Shown here: one piece after another, positions 19,608 to 28,145 of the stretch
How positions within the stretch are numbered: position 1 is the stretch's first letter
How the letters are laid out: the number at the start of each line of letters is the position of its first letter
Source: Usitatibacter rugosus
Lineage (GTDB): Bacteria; Pseudomonadota; Gammaproteobacteria; Burkholderiales; Usitatibacteraceae
DNA: 64,000 nucleotides
Direction of reading: 5' to 3'
Assembly (NCBI RefSeq): GCF_013003965.1
Contig: NZ_CP053069.1
Location: 4,371,419 to 4,435,418, forward strand
Notes under the pieces: generated by a model
Seen by the model: only the letters and a program-made list of their open reading frames with translations
The model's database searches: none
What the model was told of the DNA's origin: nothing
Program-made: the position numbers and the translations under genes

Positions 19608-19670
19608 GGGGTCAGACTCGAATTCGCGCTTCTGTCCGGTTCACGGGACTGCGAATTCGAGTCTGACCCC
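19608..19670. repeat. 20-bp perfect inverted repeat between mreB and mreC
   Basis: The arms at 19608-19627 and 19651-19670 are exact reverse complements (core GGGGTCAGACTCGAATT) around a 23-base loop. The GGGTCAGAC end resembles dispersed palindromes in other proteobacteria, and the core recurs at 48615-48629. The hairpin may attenuate or process the mreB-mreC transcript. No transposase is adjacent. Confidence 0.88.
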
Positions 19671-19694
19671 TGATTACGTGGGCAGCAGCCCCCC

Positions 19695-20609
19695 GTGATT
19701 CACGATCCGCCTCCATTCTTCCACCGCGGTCCCTCCCCCCTAGCGCGACTCACGTTCTTCGGGTTGGTGGCGATCGGCCTGATGATCGCCGACCACCGCT
19801 TCCAGGCCCTCGAGGCCGTGCGCCTCTCGATCTCCGTCCTCGCCCAGCCCGCGCAGCGCGCGGCCTCCCTCCCGGGCGAGGTGGTCAGCCGCGTGAGCGA
19901 CTACTTCGCGAACCAGGACCGCCTGATGCGGGACAACCAGGCGCTCAAGTCCCAGCTCCTCGAGCAATCCGCCGCCGCGCAGCAGGCGAAGCTGCTGGTG
20001 AAGGAGCAGGAGCTGCTGCTCGGCATGGCGCCGGGCAAGTCCAAGTACGCATCGGAGGGCATGGTCGCCGAGGTCCTCTACAACGCCCGCAACCCCTTCA
20101 TCCGCAAGATCGTGATCGACAAGGGCCTCACGCAGGGCGTGCGCGCCGGCATGCCGGTGATCGACGGCAGCGGCGTCGTGGGCCAGGTCACCAACGTCGG
20201 CACGTTCACGAGCGAGGTCACGCTGCTCACCGAGAAGGGCCAGTCGGTGCCGGTGATGCTGGTGCGGAACGGCGTGCGCGCGATCATCTCCGGCTCGGGC
20301 AAGGACGGCTCCCTCGAAGTCCCGTTCATGCCGGTCTCCGCCGACATCCAGAACGGCGACCTCTTCGTGACCTCCGGCATCGACGGCACGTATCCGCCCG
20401 GGCTCGTCGTCGCGAAGGTCACCACGGTCGAGAAGAACGCGGCGTTCGTGTTCGCGCGCATCGTCGCGAAGCCGGCCGCCGGCGTCGACAGCAACCGCTA
20501 CGTGATGGTGCTGCCCATGCCGCCCGCCTCGCCGCCCGCCCCGGAAGCGAAGGCCGAGGAGCGCAAGCGCGCCACCAATCCCAAGGGAAGCCGCCGTGAG
20601 AGCCGCTGA
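19695..20609 (+). CDS. mreC: rod shape-determining protein MreC
   Basis: This is a 304-residue periplasmic scaffold of the elongasome. One N-terminal membrane helix (about residues 17-38) is followed by a coiled coil (about 65-110) and the beta-barrel domain with VIDGSGVVGQV and LLTEKGQSVPVML. A Pro/Ala/Lys-rich C-terminal tail (about 270-304) follows. The start at 19695 is GTG. It overlaps mreD by 14 bases. Confidence 0.94.
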   Translation: MIHDPPPFFHRGPSPLARLTFFGLVAIGLMIADHRFQALEAVRLSISVLAQPAQRAASLPGEVVSRVSDYFANQDRLMRDNQALKSQLLEQSAAAQQAKLLVKEQELLLGMAPGKSKYASEGMVAEVLYNARNPFIRKIVIDKGLTQGVRAGMPVIDGSGVVGQVTNVGTFTSEVTLLTEKGQSVPVMLVRNGVRAIISGSGKDGSLEVPFMPVSADIQNGDLFVTSGIDGTYPPGLVVAKVTTVEKNAAFVFARIVAKPAAGVDSNRYVMVLPMPPASPPAPEAKAEERKRATNPKGSRRESR

Positions 20610-21129
20610 CCTCACGCCCGTCGCACGCGACGTGATGAAGCGCCCCGCGGGGCTGGGCTTCGTCTTCGTGTCCTTTGCCGTCGCCTACCTGCTCTGCGCC
20701 ATGCCGTGGTCGGGGTGGCTGCTCCTCGCGCGCCCGGACTTCGTGCTGCTCGCCCTGCTCTTCTGGACGCTGCACGAGCCGCGCATGGTCGGCCAGGGCG
20801 TGGCCTTCGCGCTCGGCCTGCTGATGGACGTCGGCGACTCGATGCTGCTGGGCGAGCACGCGCTGGAATACGTGCTCGCGGTGTACCTCGCGCAGTCACT
20901 GCGCGTGCGCATCCTCGCCTTCTACTTGCCGGAGCAGACGCTGCACGTGGCCGGCATCCTCGTCCTTTCCTCCGTGGTGCTGGTGGTGCTGAACCTCGTG
21001 CTCGGCGCCGACTTCCCGGGCTTCGCGTTCCTGCTGTCGCCCCTGCTCACCGCCATCCTGTGGGCGCCGGCCACGTGGGTGCTCTACCACCCGGCGGTGC
21101 GGCGGCGCCGCACGGAGTCGCACTCGTGA
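20596..21129 (+). CDS. mreD: rod shape-determining protein MreD
   Basis: This is a 177-residue inner-membrane protein with about five to six membrane segments. The conserved RPDFVLLALLFW lies early, and GLLMDVGDSMLLGEHALEYV is near residues 75-94. It is part of the MreBCD elongation complex. The start is GTG at 20596, inside the end of mreC. Its stop overlaps the start of the PBP2 gene (GTGA). Confidence 0.93.
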   Translation: MRAADLTPVARDVMKRPAGLGFVFVSFAVAYLLCAMPWSGWLLLARPDFVLLALLFWTLHEPRMVGQGVAFALGLLMDVGDSMLLGEHALEYVLAVYLAQSLRVRILAFYLPEQTLHVAGILVLSSVVLVVLNLVLGADFPGFAFLLSPLLTAILWAPATWVLYHPAVRRRRTESHS

Positions 21130-23030
21130 GCGCCGCACTCGGCCACGCGCTGCGCGACCAGCGCCGCGAGATGCGGGTCTTCCAGAGCCGCATCGTGCTC
21201 TCGGGCCTGTTCATCCTCATCGCCTTCGGCCTGCTGGTGGCGCGCTTCACCTGGCTGCAGGTCGTGCAGCGCGAGTACTACCACACGCTCGCCGAGCAGA
21301 ACCGCATCTCCGTCGTGCCCGTGGTTCCCAACCGCGGCATCATCACCGACCGCAACGGCGAGATCCTCGCGGCCAACTTCTCGGCCTACACGCTGGAGAT
21401 CACGCCGAGCAAGGTGTCCAACGTCGAGCGCGCCATCGACGATCTCTCCGAAGTGATCGAGGTGAGCCCGCGCGACCGCCGCCGCTTCAAGAAGCTGCAG
21501 GAGGAGAGCAAGAACTTCGAGAGCCTGCCGATCCGCACGCGGTTGACCGAGGAGGAGGTGGCGCGCTTCGCCGTGAGCCGCTTCCGCTTCCCCGGCTTCG
21601 AGATCAAGGCGCGGCTCTTCCGCTCGTACCCCCAGGGAGAGGTCGCCTCGCACGCGATCGGCTACATCGGCCGCATCAACGACGCCGACGTGAAGCGCAT
21701 CGACTCGCAGGGCAACACCACGAACTACAAGGGCACCGACCACATCGGCAAGCTCGGCATCGAGGGCGCCTACGAGCGCGAGCTCCACGGCCTGACCGGC
21801 AGCGAACAGGTGGAGATCGACGCCGGCGGCCGCGCCATCCGCTCGCTCTCGCGCAACGAGCCGCACTCCGGCAACAACCTCGTCGTGACGCTCGACCTGC
21901 AGCTGCAGAAGGTCGCCGAGGCCGCCTTCCAGGACTACCGCGGAGCGCTGGTCGCGATCGATCCCACCAACGGCGACGTGCTGGCCCTGGTGAGCAAGCC
22001 CGGCTTCGACCCGAACCTGTTCGTCGACGGCATCGACCCGGTGAACTGGGACGCGCTCAACAACTCGCCCGACAAGCCGCTCAACAACCGGGCGCTGCGC
22101 GGCCAGTACCCGCCCGGCTCGACGATCAAGCCGTTCCTCGGGCTCGCGGCGCTGGAGACGAAGAAGCGCACGCCCGAGTTCTCGATCTCCGACCCGGGCT
22201 TCTTCGCGCTGCCGGGCGTGACTCACCGCTACCGCGACCACAAGCCCGACGGCCACGGCAGCGTGAACCTGCACAAGGCCATCGTCGTCTCCTGCGACAC
22301 CTACTTCTACGGCCTCGCCAACGACATGGGCGTGGACGCGATCCACCGCTTCCTCACGCCCTTCGGCTTCGGCGCGCGCACCGGCATCGACATCGAAGGC
22401 GAGCTGGGCGGGCTCCAGCCGTCGAGCGACTGGAAATGGCAGCGCTACAAGCAGAAGTGGTACGCGGGCGACACGGTGAGCGTGGGCATCGGCCAGGGCT
22501 ACTGGCTCGTGACGCCGCTGCAGCTCGCCGCGGCCACCGCGACGCTCGCCAACGGCGGCACCGTCGTGCACCCGCGGCTGCTGAAGGCGGTGCAGGACTC
22601 CAAGACGCTCGAGACGCGCGAGCTCGCCGCACCCACCGGCGAGACGATCCCGCTCAAGCCCGAATACCTGCAGCTCATCCGCAACGCGATGGTCGACGTC
22701 ACCAAGCCCGGCGGCACGGCCGCGCGCGCGGGCGCGAACGCCCCGTACACGATCGCCGCCAAGACCGGCACCGCGCAGGTGATCGGCATGAAGCAGGGCG
22801 AGAAGTACGACGAGAAGCGCGTGAAGGAGGCGCACCGCGACCACGCGGTGTTCATCGCCTACGCGCCGGCCGACAACCCGAAGATCGCGATCGCGCTCCT
22901 GGTGGAGAACGGCGGCCACGGCGGATCGACCGCGGCGCCGATCGCGCGCGAGGTCTTCGACTTCCACCTGCTGAAGAAGAAGCCCGCCGTGAAGCAGAAG
23001 CTGGGCGACGACGAGACCGCCAGTGATTGA
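21126..23030 (+). CDS. mrdA: penicillin-binding protein 2 (transpeptidase)
   Basis: This 634-residue class B PBP crosslinks peptidoglycan during elongation. A membrane anchor (about residues 22-42) is followed by the pedestal (VVPNRGIITDRNGEILA). The transpeptidase motifs are PGSTIKPF (SxxK), VVSCDTYFYG (SxD in place of SxN, as in other PBP2s) and AAKTGTAQV (KTG). I used GTG 21126, overlapping the mreD stop; ATG 21171 is an alternative. It overlaps rodA by eight bases. Confidence 0.96.
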   Translation: MSAALGHALRDQRREMRVFQSRIVLSGLFILIAFGLLVARFTWLQVVQREYYHTLAEQNRISVVPVVPNRGIITDRNGEILAANFSAYTLEITPSKVSNVERAIDDLSEVIEVSPRDRRRFKKLQEESKNFESLPIRTRLTEEEVARFAVSRFRFPGFEIKARLFRSYPQGEVASHAIGYIGRINDADVKRIDSQGNTTNYKGTDHIGKLGIEGAYERELHGLTGSEQVEIDAGGRAIRSLSRNEPHSGNNLVVTLDLQLQKVAEAAFQDYRGALVAIDPTNGDVLALVSKPGFDPNLFVDGIDPVNWDALNNSPDKPLNNRALRGQYPPGSTIKPFLGLAALETKKRTPEFSISDPGFFALPGVTHRYRDHKPDGHGSVNLHKAIVVSCDTYFYGLANDMGVDAIHRFLTPFGFGARTGIDIEGELGGLQPSSDWKWQRYKQKWYAGDTVSVGIGQGYWLVTPLQLAAATATLANGGTVVHPRLLKAVQDSKTLETRELAAPTGETIPLKPEYLQLIRNAMVDVTKPGGTAARAGANAPYTIAAKTGTAQVIGMKQGEKYDEKRVKEAHRDHAVFIAYAPADNPKIAIALLVENGGHGGSTAAPIAREVFDFHLLKKKPAVKQKLGDDETASD

Positions 23031-24120
23031 GCGCCTCTTCAACCTGGTCGCCCGCCGCATCGACGGGCCGCTCATGGCGGCGCTGATGCTCGCCATCGCG
23101 CTCGGCCTCACGGTGATCTACTCGGCCTCGGGCGGCCAGTCGTTCGACCGCGTCGGCGGCCAGGTGCGCAACGTCCTCGTGGCCCTGGGCGCCCTGTGGA
23201 TCGCCGCCAACGTGCCGCCGCAGACGCTGATGCGCCTCGCGGTCCCGGTCTACGTCGTGGGCATGGCGCTGCTGGTGGGCGTGGCGGTCTTCGGCGATGT
23301 GCGCAACGGCGCCCGCCGCTGGCTGAACCTCGGCTTCGGCTCGGTGCAGCCCTCCGAGATCATGAAGATTGCCGTGCCGCTGGTGCTCGCGTGGTACTTC
23401 CACCGCCACGAGGAAGGGCTGCGCATCCGCGACTACGCCGTCGCCACGATCATCCTCGCCCTGCCCGTGGGCCTCATCGCGCGCCAGCCGGACCTGGGCA
23501 CCGCGCTGCTCATCTTCGCCTCCGGGTTCTTCGTGATCTTCCTCGCCGGCCTGTCGTGGAAGCTCATCGTCGGCATGGGCACGGCGGGCCTGGCCGCGCT
23601 GCCGTTCCTTTGGTCCGTGCTCCACGACTACCAGAGGAAGCGAATCCTCACGCTGCTGGACCCGATGACGGACCCGCTCGGCGCCGGCTACCACATCATC
23701 CAGTCGACGATCGCCATCGGCTCGGGCGGCCTGCTCGGCAAGGGGTGGTTGAACGGAACGCAGGCGCAGCTCGACTTCCTGCCCGAGCGCTCGACGGACT
23801 TCATCTTCGCCGTCTTCGGCGAGGAGTTCGGGCTCGCGGGCATCGCGGTGCTGATCGCGCTCTACGTGCTCATCATCGCGCGCGGCCTCATGATCGCGGC
23901 GAGCGCTTCCACCACCTTCTCGCGCCTGCTGGCGGGCGCCGTGACGCTCACGTTCTTCACGTATGCATTCGTGAACATGGGCATGGTCACCGGCATCCTC
24001 CCGGTGGTGGGCGTGCCGCTGCCGCTCATCAGCTATGGCGGGACGGCGCTGCTGTCGATGCTGATCGGGTTCGGGATCCTCATGTCCGTCGCCACCCACA
24101 AGCAGCTGGTTCAGAGTTGA
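23023..24120 (+). CDS. rodA: SEDS peptidoglycan polymerase RodA
   Basis: This is a 365-residue SEDS glycosyltransferase with about ten membrane segments. It polymerises lipid II together with PBP2. Conserved parts include RRWLNLGFGSVQPSEIMKIA, RQPDLGTALL, the large extracellular loop ending LPERSTDFIFAVFGEEFG, and GVPLPLISYGGTALLS. It starts within mrdA, so the two are coupled, as is typical. Confidence 0.97.
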   Translation: MIERLFNLVARRIDGPLMAALMLAIALGLTVIYSASGGQSFDRVGGQVRNVLVALGALWIAANVPPQTLMRLAVPVYVVGMALLVGVAVFGDVRNGARRWLNLGFGSVQPSEIMKIAVPLVLAWYFHRHEEGLRIRDYAVATIILALPVGLIARQPDLGTALLIFASGFFVIFLAGLSWKLIVGMGTAGLAALPFLWSVLHDYQRKRILTLLDPMTDPLGAGYHIIQSTIAIGSGGLLGKGWLNGTQAQLDFLPERSTDFIFAVFGEEFGLAGIAVLIALYVLIIARGLMIAASASTTFSRLLAGAVTLTFFTYAFVNMGMVTGILPVVGVPLPLISYGGTALLSMLIGFGILMSVATHKQLVQS

Positions 24121-24176
24121 ATGCGTCGATGGCGGGCATGGTCGAAGCGATGGACGCCGGATTGGGAAAGGGAAGG

Positions 24177-25226
24177 ATGGGAAGGAAAAGCGGAGGAAGG
24201 GAAGGAAATCCATTCGTCGTCCCTTGCGAAGGCCGTCGATGTGACTCGACCCGCTTTCCTTCCCTTCCTCCGCTTTTCCTTCCCTTCCTTCCCCCTAAAC
24301 ACGGCGCATTCACCTTCACCCGCCTCTCCCTTGTCGTGGTCGCCCTGGTGCTAGCCGCGTGCGGAAGCGCACCGAAGAAGGCCGAAGACGCCCCGAAAGG
24401 CACCAGCCCCAAGTACTACTCCGACGACGGCCCGCCCACCTCGGTGCCCGACAACCTCGCCTCGATCCCCGATGCGGTGCCGATCGACGAGCCGTTCCAC
24501 CGCTTCGCGAACCGCCCTTACGTCGTCTTCGGGCGCAGCTACGTGCCGGCGGTGAACAAGGACGCGTACCGCGAACGCGGCGTCGCCTCGTGGTACGGCA
24601 AGAAATTCCACGGTCAGAAGACGTCGTCGGGCGAGGTCTACGACATGTTCGCGATGACGGCCGCGCACAAGACGCTGCCGATCCCCAGCTATGCGAAGGT
24701 CACCAACGTGCGCACCGGCGCCTCGGTGGTCGTGCGCGTGAACGACCGCGGGCCGTTCCACGGGGATCGCATCATCGACCTCTCGTACGCCGCGGCGTCG
24801 CGCATTGGCATCGCCTCGGCCGGCAGCGGCCTCGTGGAAGTGGAGCGCGTGTTCGGCGGCCAAGCCGTTGTCGCGAGCGCGTCGCCGGTCGCGACGCCCG
24901 TGAATTCCGCACCGGTGGCCACCGCGCTCGCGCCGACACCGCCGATCATGGCCATCGCGACGACGATCGAGACGCCGGTCGTCTCCTCGGACGCGGGCAG
25001 CCTCTACCTCCAGCTCGGGGCCTTCTCGGCCGCCGAGAACGCCGAGCTCTTCCGCAATCGCATGCAGGGCGAGCTGGGCTGGAACCTCGAGCCCATCGAC
25101 ATCGCGCAGCGCGATGGCCTGCATCGCGTGCGCCTCGGCCCGTACCGCAACCGCGACGAGGCGCTCGCCATCGCCGAGAAGGTGCGCTCCACGCTCGGAT
25201 ATTCCCCCGCCCTCACGAACCGCTGA
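24177..25226 (+). CDS. rlpA: RlpA-like septal ring lipoprotein, abnormal 5' end
   Basis: The protein core is standard. There is a lipobox (LVLAAC), a double-psi beta-barrel with GVASWYGKKFHGQKTSSGE and VRVNDRGPFHGDRIIDLSYAAA, and a C-terminal SPOR domain that binds denuded glycan. RlpA acts as a lytic transglycosylase or envelope factor. The start is the problem. Just before the signal peptide the frame reads PKHGAFTFTRLSLVVVALV with no start codon, and an inverted repeat ends there. A normal start would have been at about 24297, where CCT now stands before AAA CAC GGC. I list ATG 24177, which has purine-rich sequence upstream; ATGs at 24129, 24138 and 24150 are alternatives. All give an odd 40-60 residue extension before the lipobox. 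Confidence 0.8.
   Translation: MGRKSGGREGNPFVVPCEGRRCDSTRFPSLPPLFLPFLPPKHGAFTFTRLSLVVVALVLAACGSAPKKAEDAPKGTSPKYYSDDGPPTSVPDNLASIPDAVPIDEPFHRFANRPYVVFGRSYVPAVNKDAYRERGVASWYGKKFHGQKTSSGEVYDMFAMTAAHKTLPIPSYAKVTNVRTGASVVVRVNDRGPFHGDRIIDLSYAAASRIGIASAGSGLVEVERVFGGQAVVASASPVATPVNSAPVATALAPTPPIMAIATTIETPVVSSDAGSLYLQLGAFSAAENAELFRNRMQGELGWNLEPIDIAQRDGLHRVRLGPYRNRDEALAIAEKVRSTLGYSPALTNR
24179..24284. repeat. 30-bp perfect inverted repeat (GGAAGG-rich) at the rlpA 5' end
   Basis: The arms at 24179-24208 and 24255-24284 are exact reverse complements, purine-rich on one side and pyrimidine-rich on the other, with a 46-base spacer. The right arm is followed by further TTCCTTCCCCC and then by the codons of the rlpA signal peptide. 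The element lies between the rodA stop and the rlpA lipobox and appears to have displaced the original start. Confidence 0.88.
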
Positions 25227-25237
25227 AGAAACCCGCA

Positions 25238-26362
25238 ATGCTGAAACGCCTTGCCGTACTCCTGGCCGGCCTCGTCGCCCTCTCCTCGCAAGCCCAGGGC
25301 GTGGCGCCGCCGCCGATCGCCGCTCGCGCCTTCGTCCTGCTCGATGTCCAGAGCGGGCAAGTGCTCTCCGCCACCGCCGGCGACGACCGCTTCGAGCCCG
25401 CATCGCTCACCAAGCTGATGAGCGCCTACCTCGTGTTCTCGGCAATCCGCGACCGCAAGCTCGACCCCGCCGCGACGGTGAACGTGTCCGAGCGCGCCTG
25501 GAAGGCGAGCGGCTCGCGCATGTTCATCGAGCCCAATAAGCCCGTCACCACCGAGGACCTCCTGCGCGGCATGGTCGTCCAGTCGGGCAACGACGCGACG
25601 ATCGCGCTCGCCGAAGCGGTCGCCGGCACCGAGGAAGCGTTCGTCGCGCTCATGAACAAGCAGGCCCAGAAGATGGGCCTCACCAGCACGGCCTTCATGA
25701 ATTCCACCGGCATGCCCGCCGCCGGCCACCACGCCTCGGCGCGCGACCTCGCGACGCTCGCCGCCGCGCTGATCCGCGATTTCCCCGACCGCTATCCGCT
25801 CTATTCGCAGAAGGACTACACGTGGAACCGCATCACGCAGGCGAACCGCAACCGCCTGCTGTGGATCGACCCCACCGTGGACGGCATGAAGAGCGGCTTC
25901 ACGGAGGCCGCGGGCTATTGCCTGGTGGCGAGCGCCAAGCGTGGCGAGCGGCGCCTGATCAGCGTGGTGATGGGCGCGCAGTCCGACGTGCTGCGCATGA
26001 CGGAGAGCCAGAAGCTGCTCAACTTCGGCTTCCAGGCGTACGAGACGCGGCTCCTCTACAAGAAGAACGCCGCGGTGGGCACGCCCGAGATCTTCAAGGG
26101 CACGAAGTCGACGCTTTCCGTGGGCTTCAAGGACGACGTATGGCTCTCGCTGCCGCGCGACAAGTTCACCGGCCTGCAGTCCACGCTCGAGACGAAGCAG
26201 CCCTTCGTGGCGCCTTTTGCCGCCGGAGAAAAAGCGGGGATAATGAAGCTCACCCGGGACAACGCGAAGGTCGCGGACCTTCCCGTGGTCGCCCTGGAGG
26301 ACGTGCCCGTCGCGGGCTTCCTCTCGCGGGGCTGGGACACCCTCCGACTCCTCCTGCGCTGA
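25238..26362 (+). CDS. dacC: D-alanyl-D-alanine carboxypeptidase (PBP5/6 type)
   Basis: This is a 374-residue class C PBP. It has a signal peptide (residues 1-20). The catalytic SxxK is PASLTKLMS (near residue 53), followed by VVQSGNDA (SxN) and DGMKSGFTEAAGYC (KSG). A C-terminal beta domain and an amphipathic end (GFLSRGWDTLRLLLR) anchor it to the membrane. It trims the terminal D-Ala of pentapeptides. It follows rlpA by 11 bases, in the order rlpA-dacC-dat usual in these bacteria. Confidence 0.93.
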   Translation: MLKRLAVLLAGLVALSSQAQGVAPPPIAARAFVLLDVQSGQVLSATAGDDRFEPASLTKLMSAYLVFSAIRDRKLDPAATVNVSERAWKASGSRMFIEPNKPVTTEDLLRGMVVQSGNDATIALAEAVAGTEEAFVALMNKQAQKMGLTSTAFMNSTGMPAAGHHASARDLATLAAALIRDFPDRYPLYSQKDYTWNRITQANRNRLLWIDPTVDGMKSGFTEAAGYCLVASAKRGERRLISVVMGAQSDVLRMTESQKLLNFGFQAYETRLLYKKNAAVGTPEIFKGTKSTLSVGFKDDVWLSLPRDKFTGLQSTLETKQPFVAPFAAGEKAGIMKLTRDNAKVADLPVVALEDVPVAGFLSRGWDTLRLLLR

Positions 26363-26367
26363 CCGCC

Positions 26368-27240
26368 ATGACCTCCGACATCGCGTACTTCAACGGGAAA
26401 TTCCTCCCCCTCGACGAGATCCGCATCTCGCCCCTCGACCGCGGCTTCATCTTCGGCGACGGGATCTACGAGGTGGTGCCCGTATACAACGGCGTGCCGC
26501 TGCACGGCCGCGAGCATTTCGACCGCCTGCAGCGCTCGTGCGACGAGATCCTCATGAAGAACCCGCACACCACCGACGAGTGGATGGCGATCACGATGGA
26601 TCTCCTGAAGCACCATCCGGGCAACCAGTCGGTCTACATCCACGTGACGCGAGGCGTGCAGTCGAAGCGCGACCACGTGATCCCGAAGGGCCTGCCGAAC
26701 ACCGTGATGATGTTCTGCTACCCGCTCGCGTCCCCGTCGAAGGAGAGCGTGGAGAACGGCGTTGCCTGCGTCACGGCCGAGGACTTCCGCTGGAAGAAGA
26801 ACCACGTGAAGTCGATCTCGCTGCTGGGCAACGTGCTGGCTCGCCAGGTGTCCGTGGACGCGGGCGCGGTCGAGACGATCATGTTCCGGGATGGCTTCAT
26901 GACCGAGGCCTCGGCCTCGAACGCGTTCGTGGTGAAGGGCGGCACCGTGCTCGCCGCACCGCAGGACAATCTCATCCTGCTCGGCATCACCTACCAGCTG
27001 CTGGAGAAGCTCGCGAAGGACGGCACGCTCAAGCTGGAAGTGCGGCCGATCTCGCGCGCCGAGGTGCTGGCCGCCGACGAAGTGTGGCTCTCCTCGTCCA
27101 CCAAGGAGGTGCTGGCGGTCACGACGCTGGACGGCAAGCCGGTTGGAAACGGCCAGCCCGGCCCCATGTTCCGCAAGATGCACGCCCTCTACCAGGACTA
27201 CAAATCGCGACTGGGCCGCAAGGACGCCGTCGCCGCGTAG
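26368..27240 (+). CDS. dat: D-amino-acid aminotransferase (class IV)
   Basis: This is a 290-residue PLP enzyme of fold type IV. The N-terminal YFNGKFLPLDEIRISPLDRGFIFGDGIYE is typical. The PLP-binding Lys is in HVKSISLLGNVLA near residue 148, and the phosphate-binding segment is LLGITYQLL. It is likely to interconvert D-alanine and D-glutamate for cell-wall synthesis, fitting its place after dacC. Branched-chain aminotransferases share the fold, but the context and length favour Dat. Confidence 0.88.
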   Translation: MTSDIAYFNGKFLPLDEIRISPLDRGFIFGDGIYEVVPVYNGVPLHGREHFDRLQRSCDEILMKNPHTTDEWMAITMDLLKHHPGNQSVYIHVTRGVQSKRDHVIPKGLPNTVMMFCYPLASPSKESVENGVACVTAEDFRWKKNHVKSISLLGNVLARQVSVDAGAVETIMFRDGFMTEASASNAFVVKGGTVLAAPQDNLILLGITYQLLEKLAKDGTLKLEVRPISRAEVLAADEVWLSSSTKEVLAVTTLDGKPVGNGQPGPMFRKMHALYQDYKSRLGRKDAVAA

Positions 27241-27546
27241 ATGCCGACCGACACCCCGGACGACGACTTCGAGAAGCCCGAGATCGCTCGGGAGTCGCTG
27301 CTCACCTTCCCGACGGTGTTCCCCATGAAGATCATGGGGCGCCGTGAAGATGGGTTCGCCCAGGTCGTCTCCGAAGTGGTGCAGAAGCACGCGCCCGATT
27401 TCCACCCCTCCACGATCGAGATGCGCACGTCCAAGAACGGACGCTATATCTCCATCACCGTGGAGATCAACGCCAGGTCCCGCGAGCAGCTGGACGCCCT
27501 CTACTCGGAGCTCTCGAAGCATCCGATGGTGATGATGGTGCTGTGA
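27241..27546 (+). CDS. DUF493 (YbeD-like) protein
   Basis: This is a 101-residue small alpha/beta protein with the DUF493 pattern: LTFPTVFPMKIMGRRE near residues 20-35, then YISITVEINARSREQLDALYSELSKHPMVMMVL. It is thought to have an ACT-like regulatory fold. It starts directly after the dat stop and ends overlapping the GTG of lipB, as YbeD-type genes do in many proteobacteria. The exact role is unknown. Confidence 0.9.
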   Translation: MPTDTPDDDFEKPEIARESLLTFPTVFPMKIMGRREDGFAQVVSEVVQKHAPDFHPSTIEMRTSKNGRYISITVEINARSREQLDALYSELSKHPMVMMVL

Positions 27547-28139
27547 TCCGCGATCGCGGCCGGCTGGAGTACATGCCCGCCTGGCACGAGATGCAGGCGT
27601 TCAACCGCGCCCGCGGCGCGGACACACCCGACGAAATCTGGCTGGTGGAGCATCCCCCGGTGTACACCCTCGGCCTCGCCGGACGCGCCGAGCACGTGCT
27701 CGCCCCGGGCGACATCCCCGTCGTGAAGACGGACCGTGGCGGACAGGTGACTTACCACGGCCCCGGCCAGGCGATCGCCTACGTGCTGCTCGACCTGAAG
27801 CGCCTGGGCATCGGAGCGAAGGAGCTCGTGCGCCGCCTCGAAGCCTCCGCCATCGACGTGCTGGGAAGCTACGGCCTGCGCGGCCACCGGCGCGACGGAA
27901 TGCCCGGTGTCTACGTCGAAGACGCGAAGGTCTGCGCGATCGGCCTGCGCATCTCGCGCGGCTGCAGCTACCACGGCCTCGCGATAAACGTGGACCTGGA
28001 CCTGGAGCCCTTCTCGCGCATAGACCCTTGCGGCTATCCGGGATTGGCGGCCACCCGGCTGGCCGACCTCGGGGTCGGTGATAAAATTGACGCCGTGCAG
28101 CACCGATTGGGCGAGTCCCTCGCCCGCACCCTCGCCTAA
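27543..28139 (+). CDS. lipB: lipoyl(octanoyl) transferase
   Basis: This is a 198-residue enzyme that moves octanoate from acyl-carrier protein to lipoyl domains. Conserved parts are VEHPPVYTLG, the RGGQVTYHGPGQ motif, the catalytic Lys in DAKVCAIGLRISRGCSYHG, and the catalytic Cys in DPCGYPG (near residue 162). It starts at GTG 27543, overlapping the previous stop by one codon shift. It is followed by lipA. Confidence 0.95.
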   Translation: MIRDRGRLEYMPAWHEMQAFNRARGADTPDEIWLVEHPPVYTLGLAGRAEHVLAPGDIPVVKTDRGGQVTYHGPGQAIAYVLLDLKRLGIGAKELVRRLEASAIDVLGSYGLRGHRRDGMPGVYVEDAKVCAIGLRISRGCSYHGLAINVDLDLEPFSRIDPCGYPGLAATRLADLGVGDKIDAVQHRLGESLARTLA

Positions 28140-28145
28140 GGGCCC

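Noticed and set aside
20706-21125. Upstream extension of the PBP2 frame
   Set aside because: It overlaps mreD in another frame and lacks homology; the GTG at 21126 fits the family and the overlap pattern.
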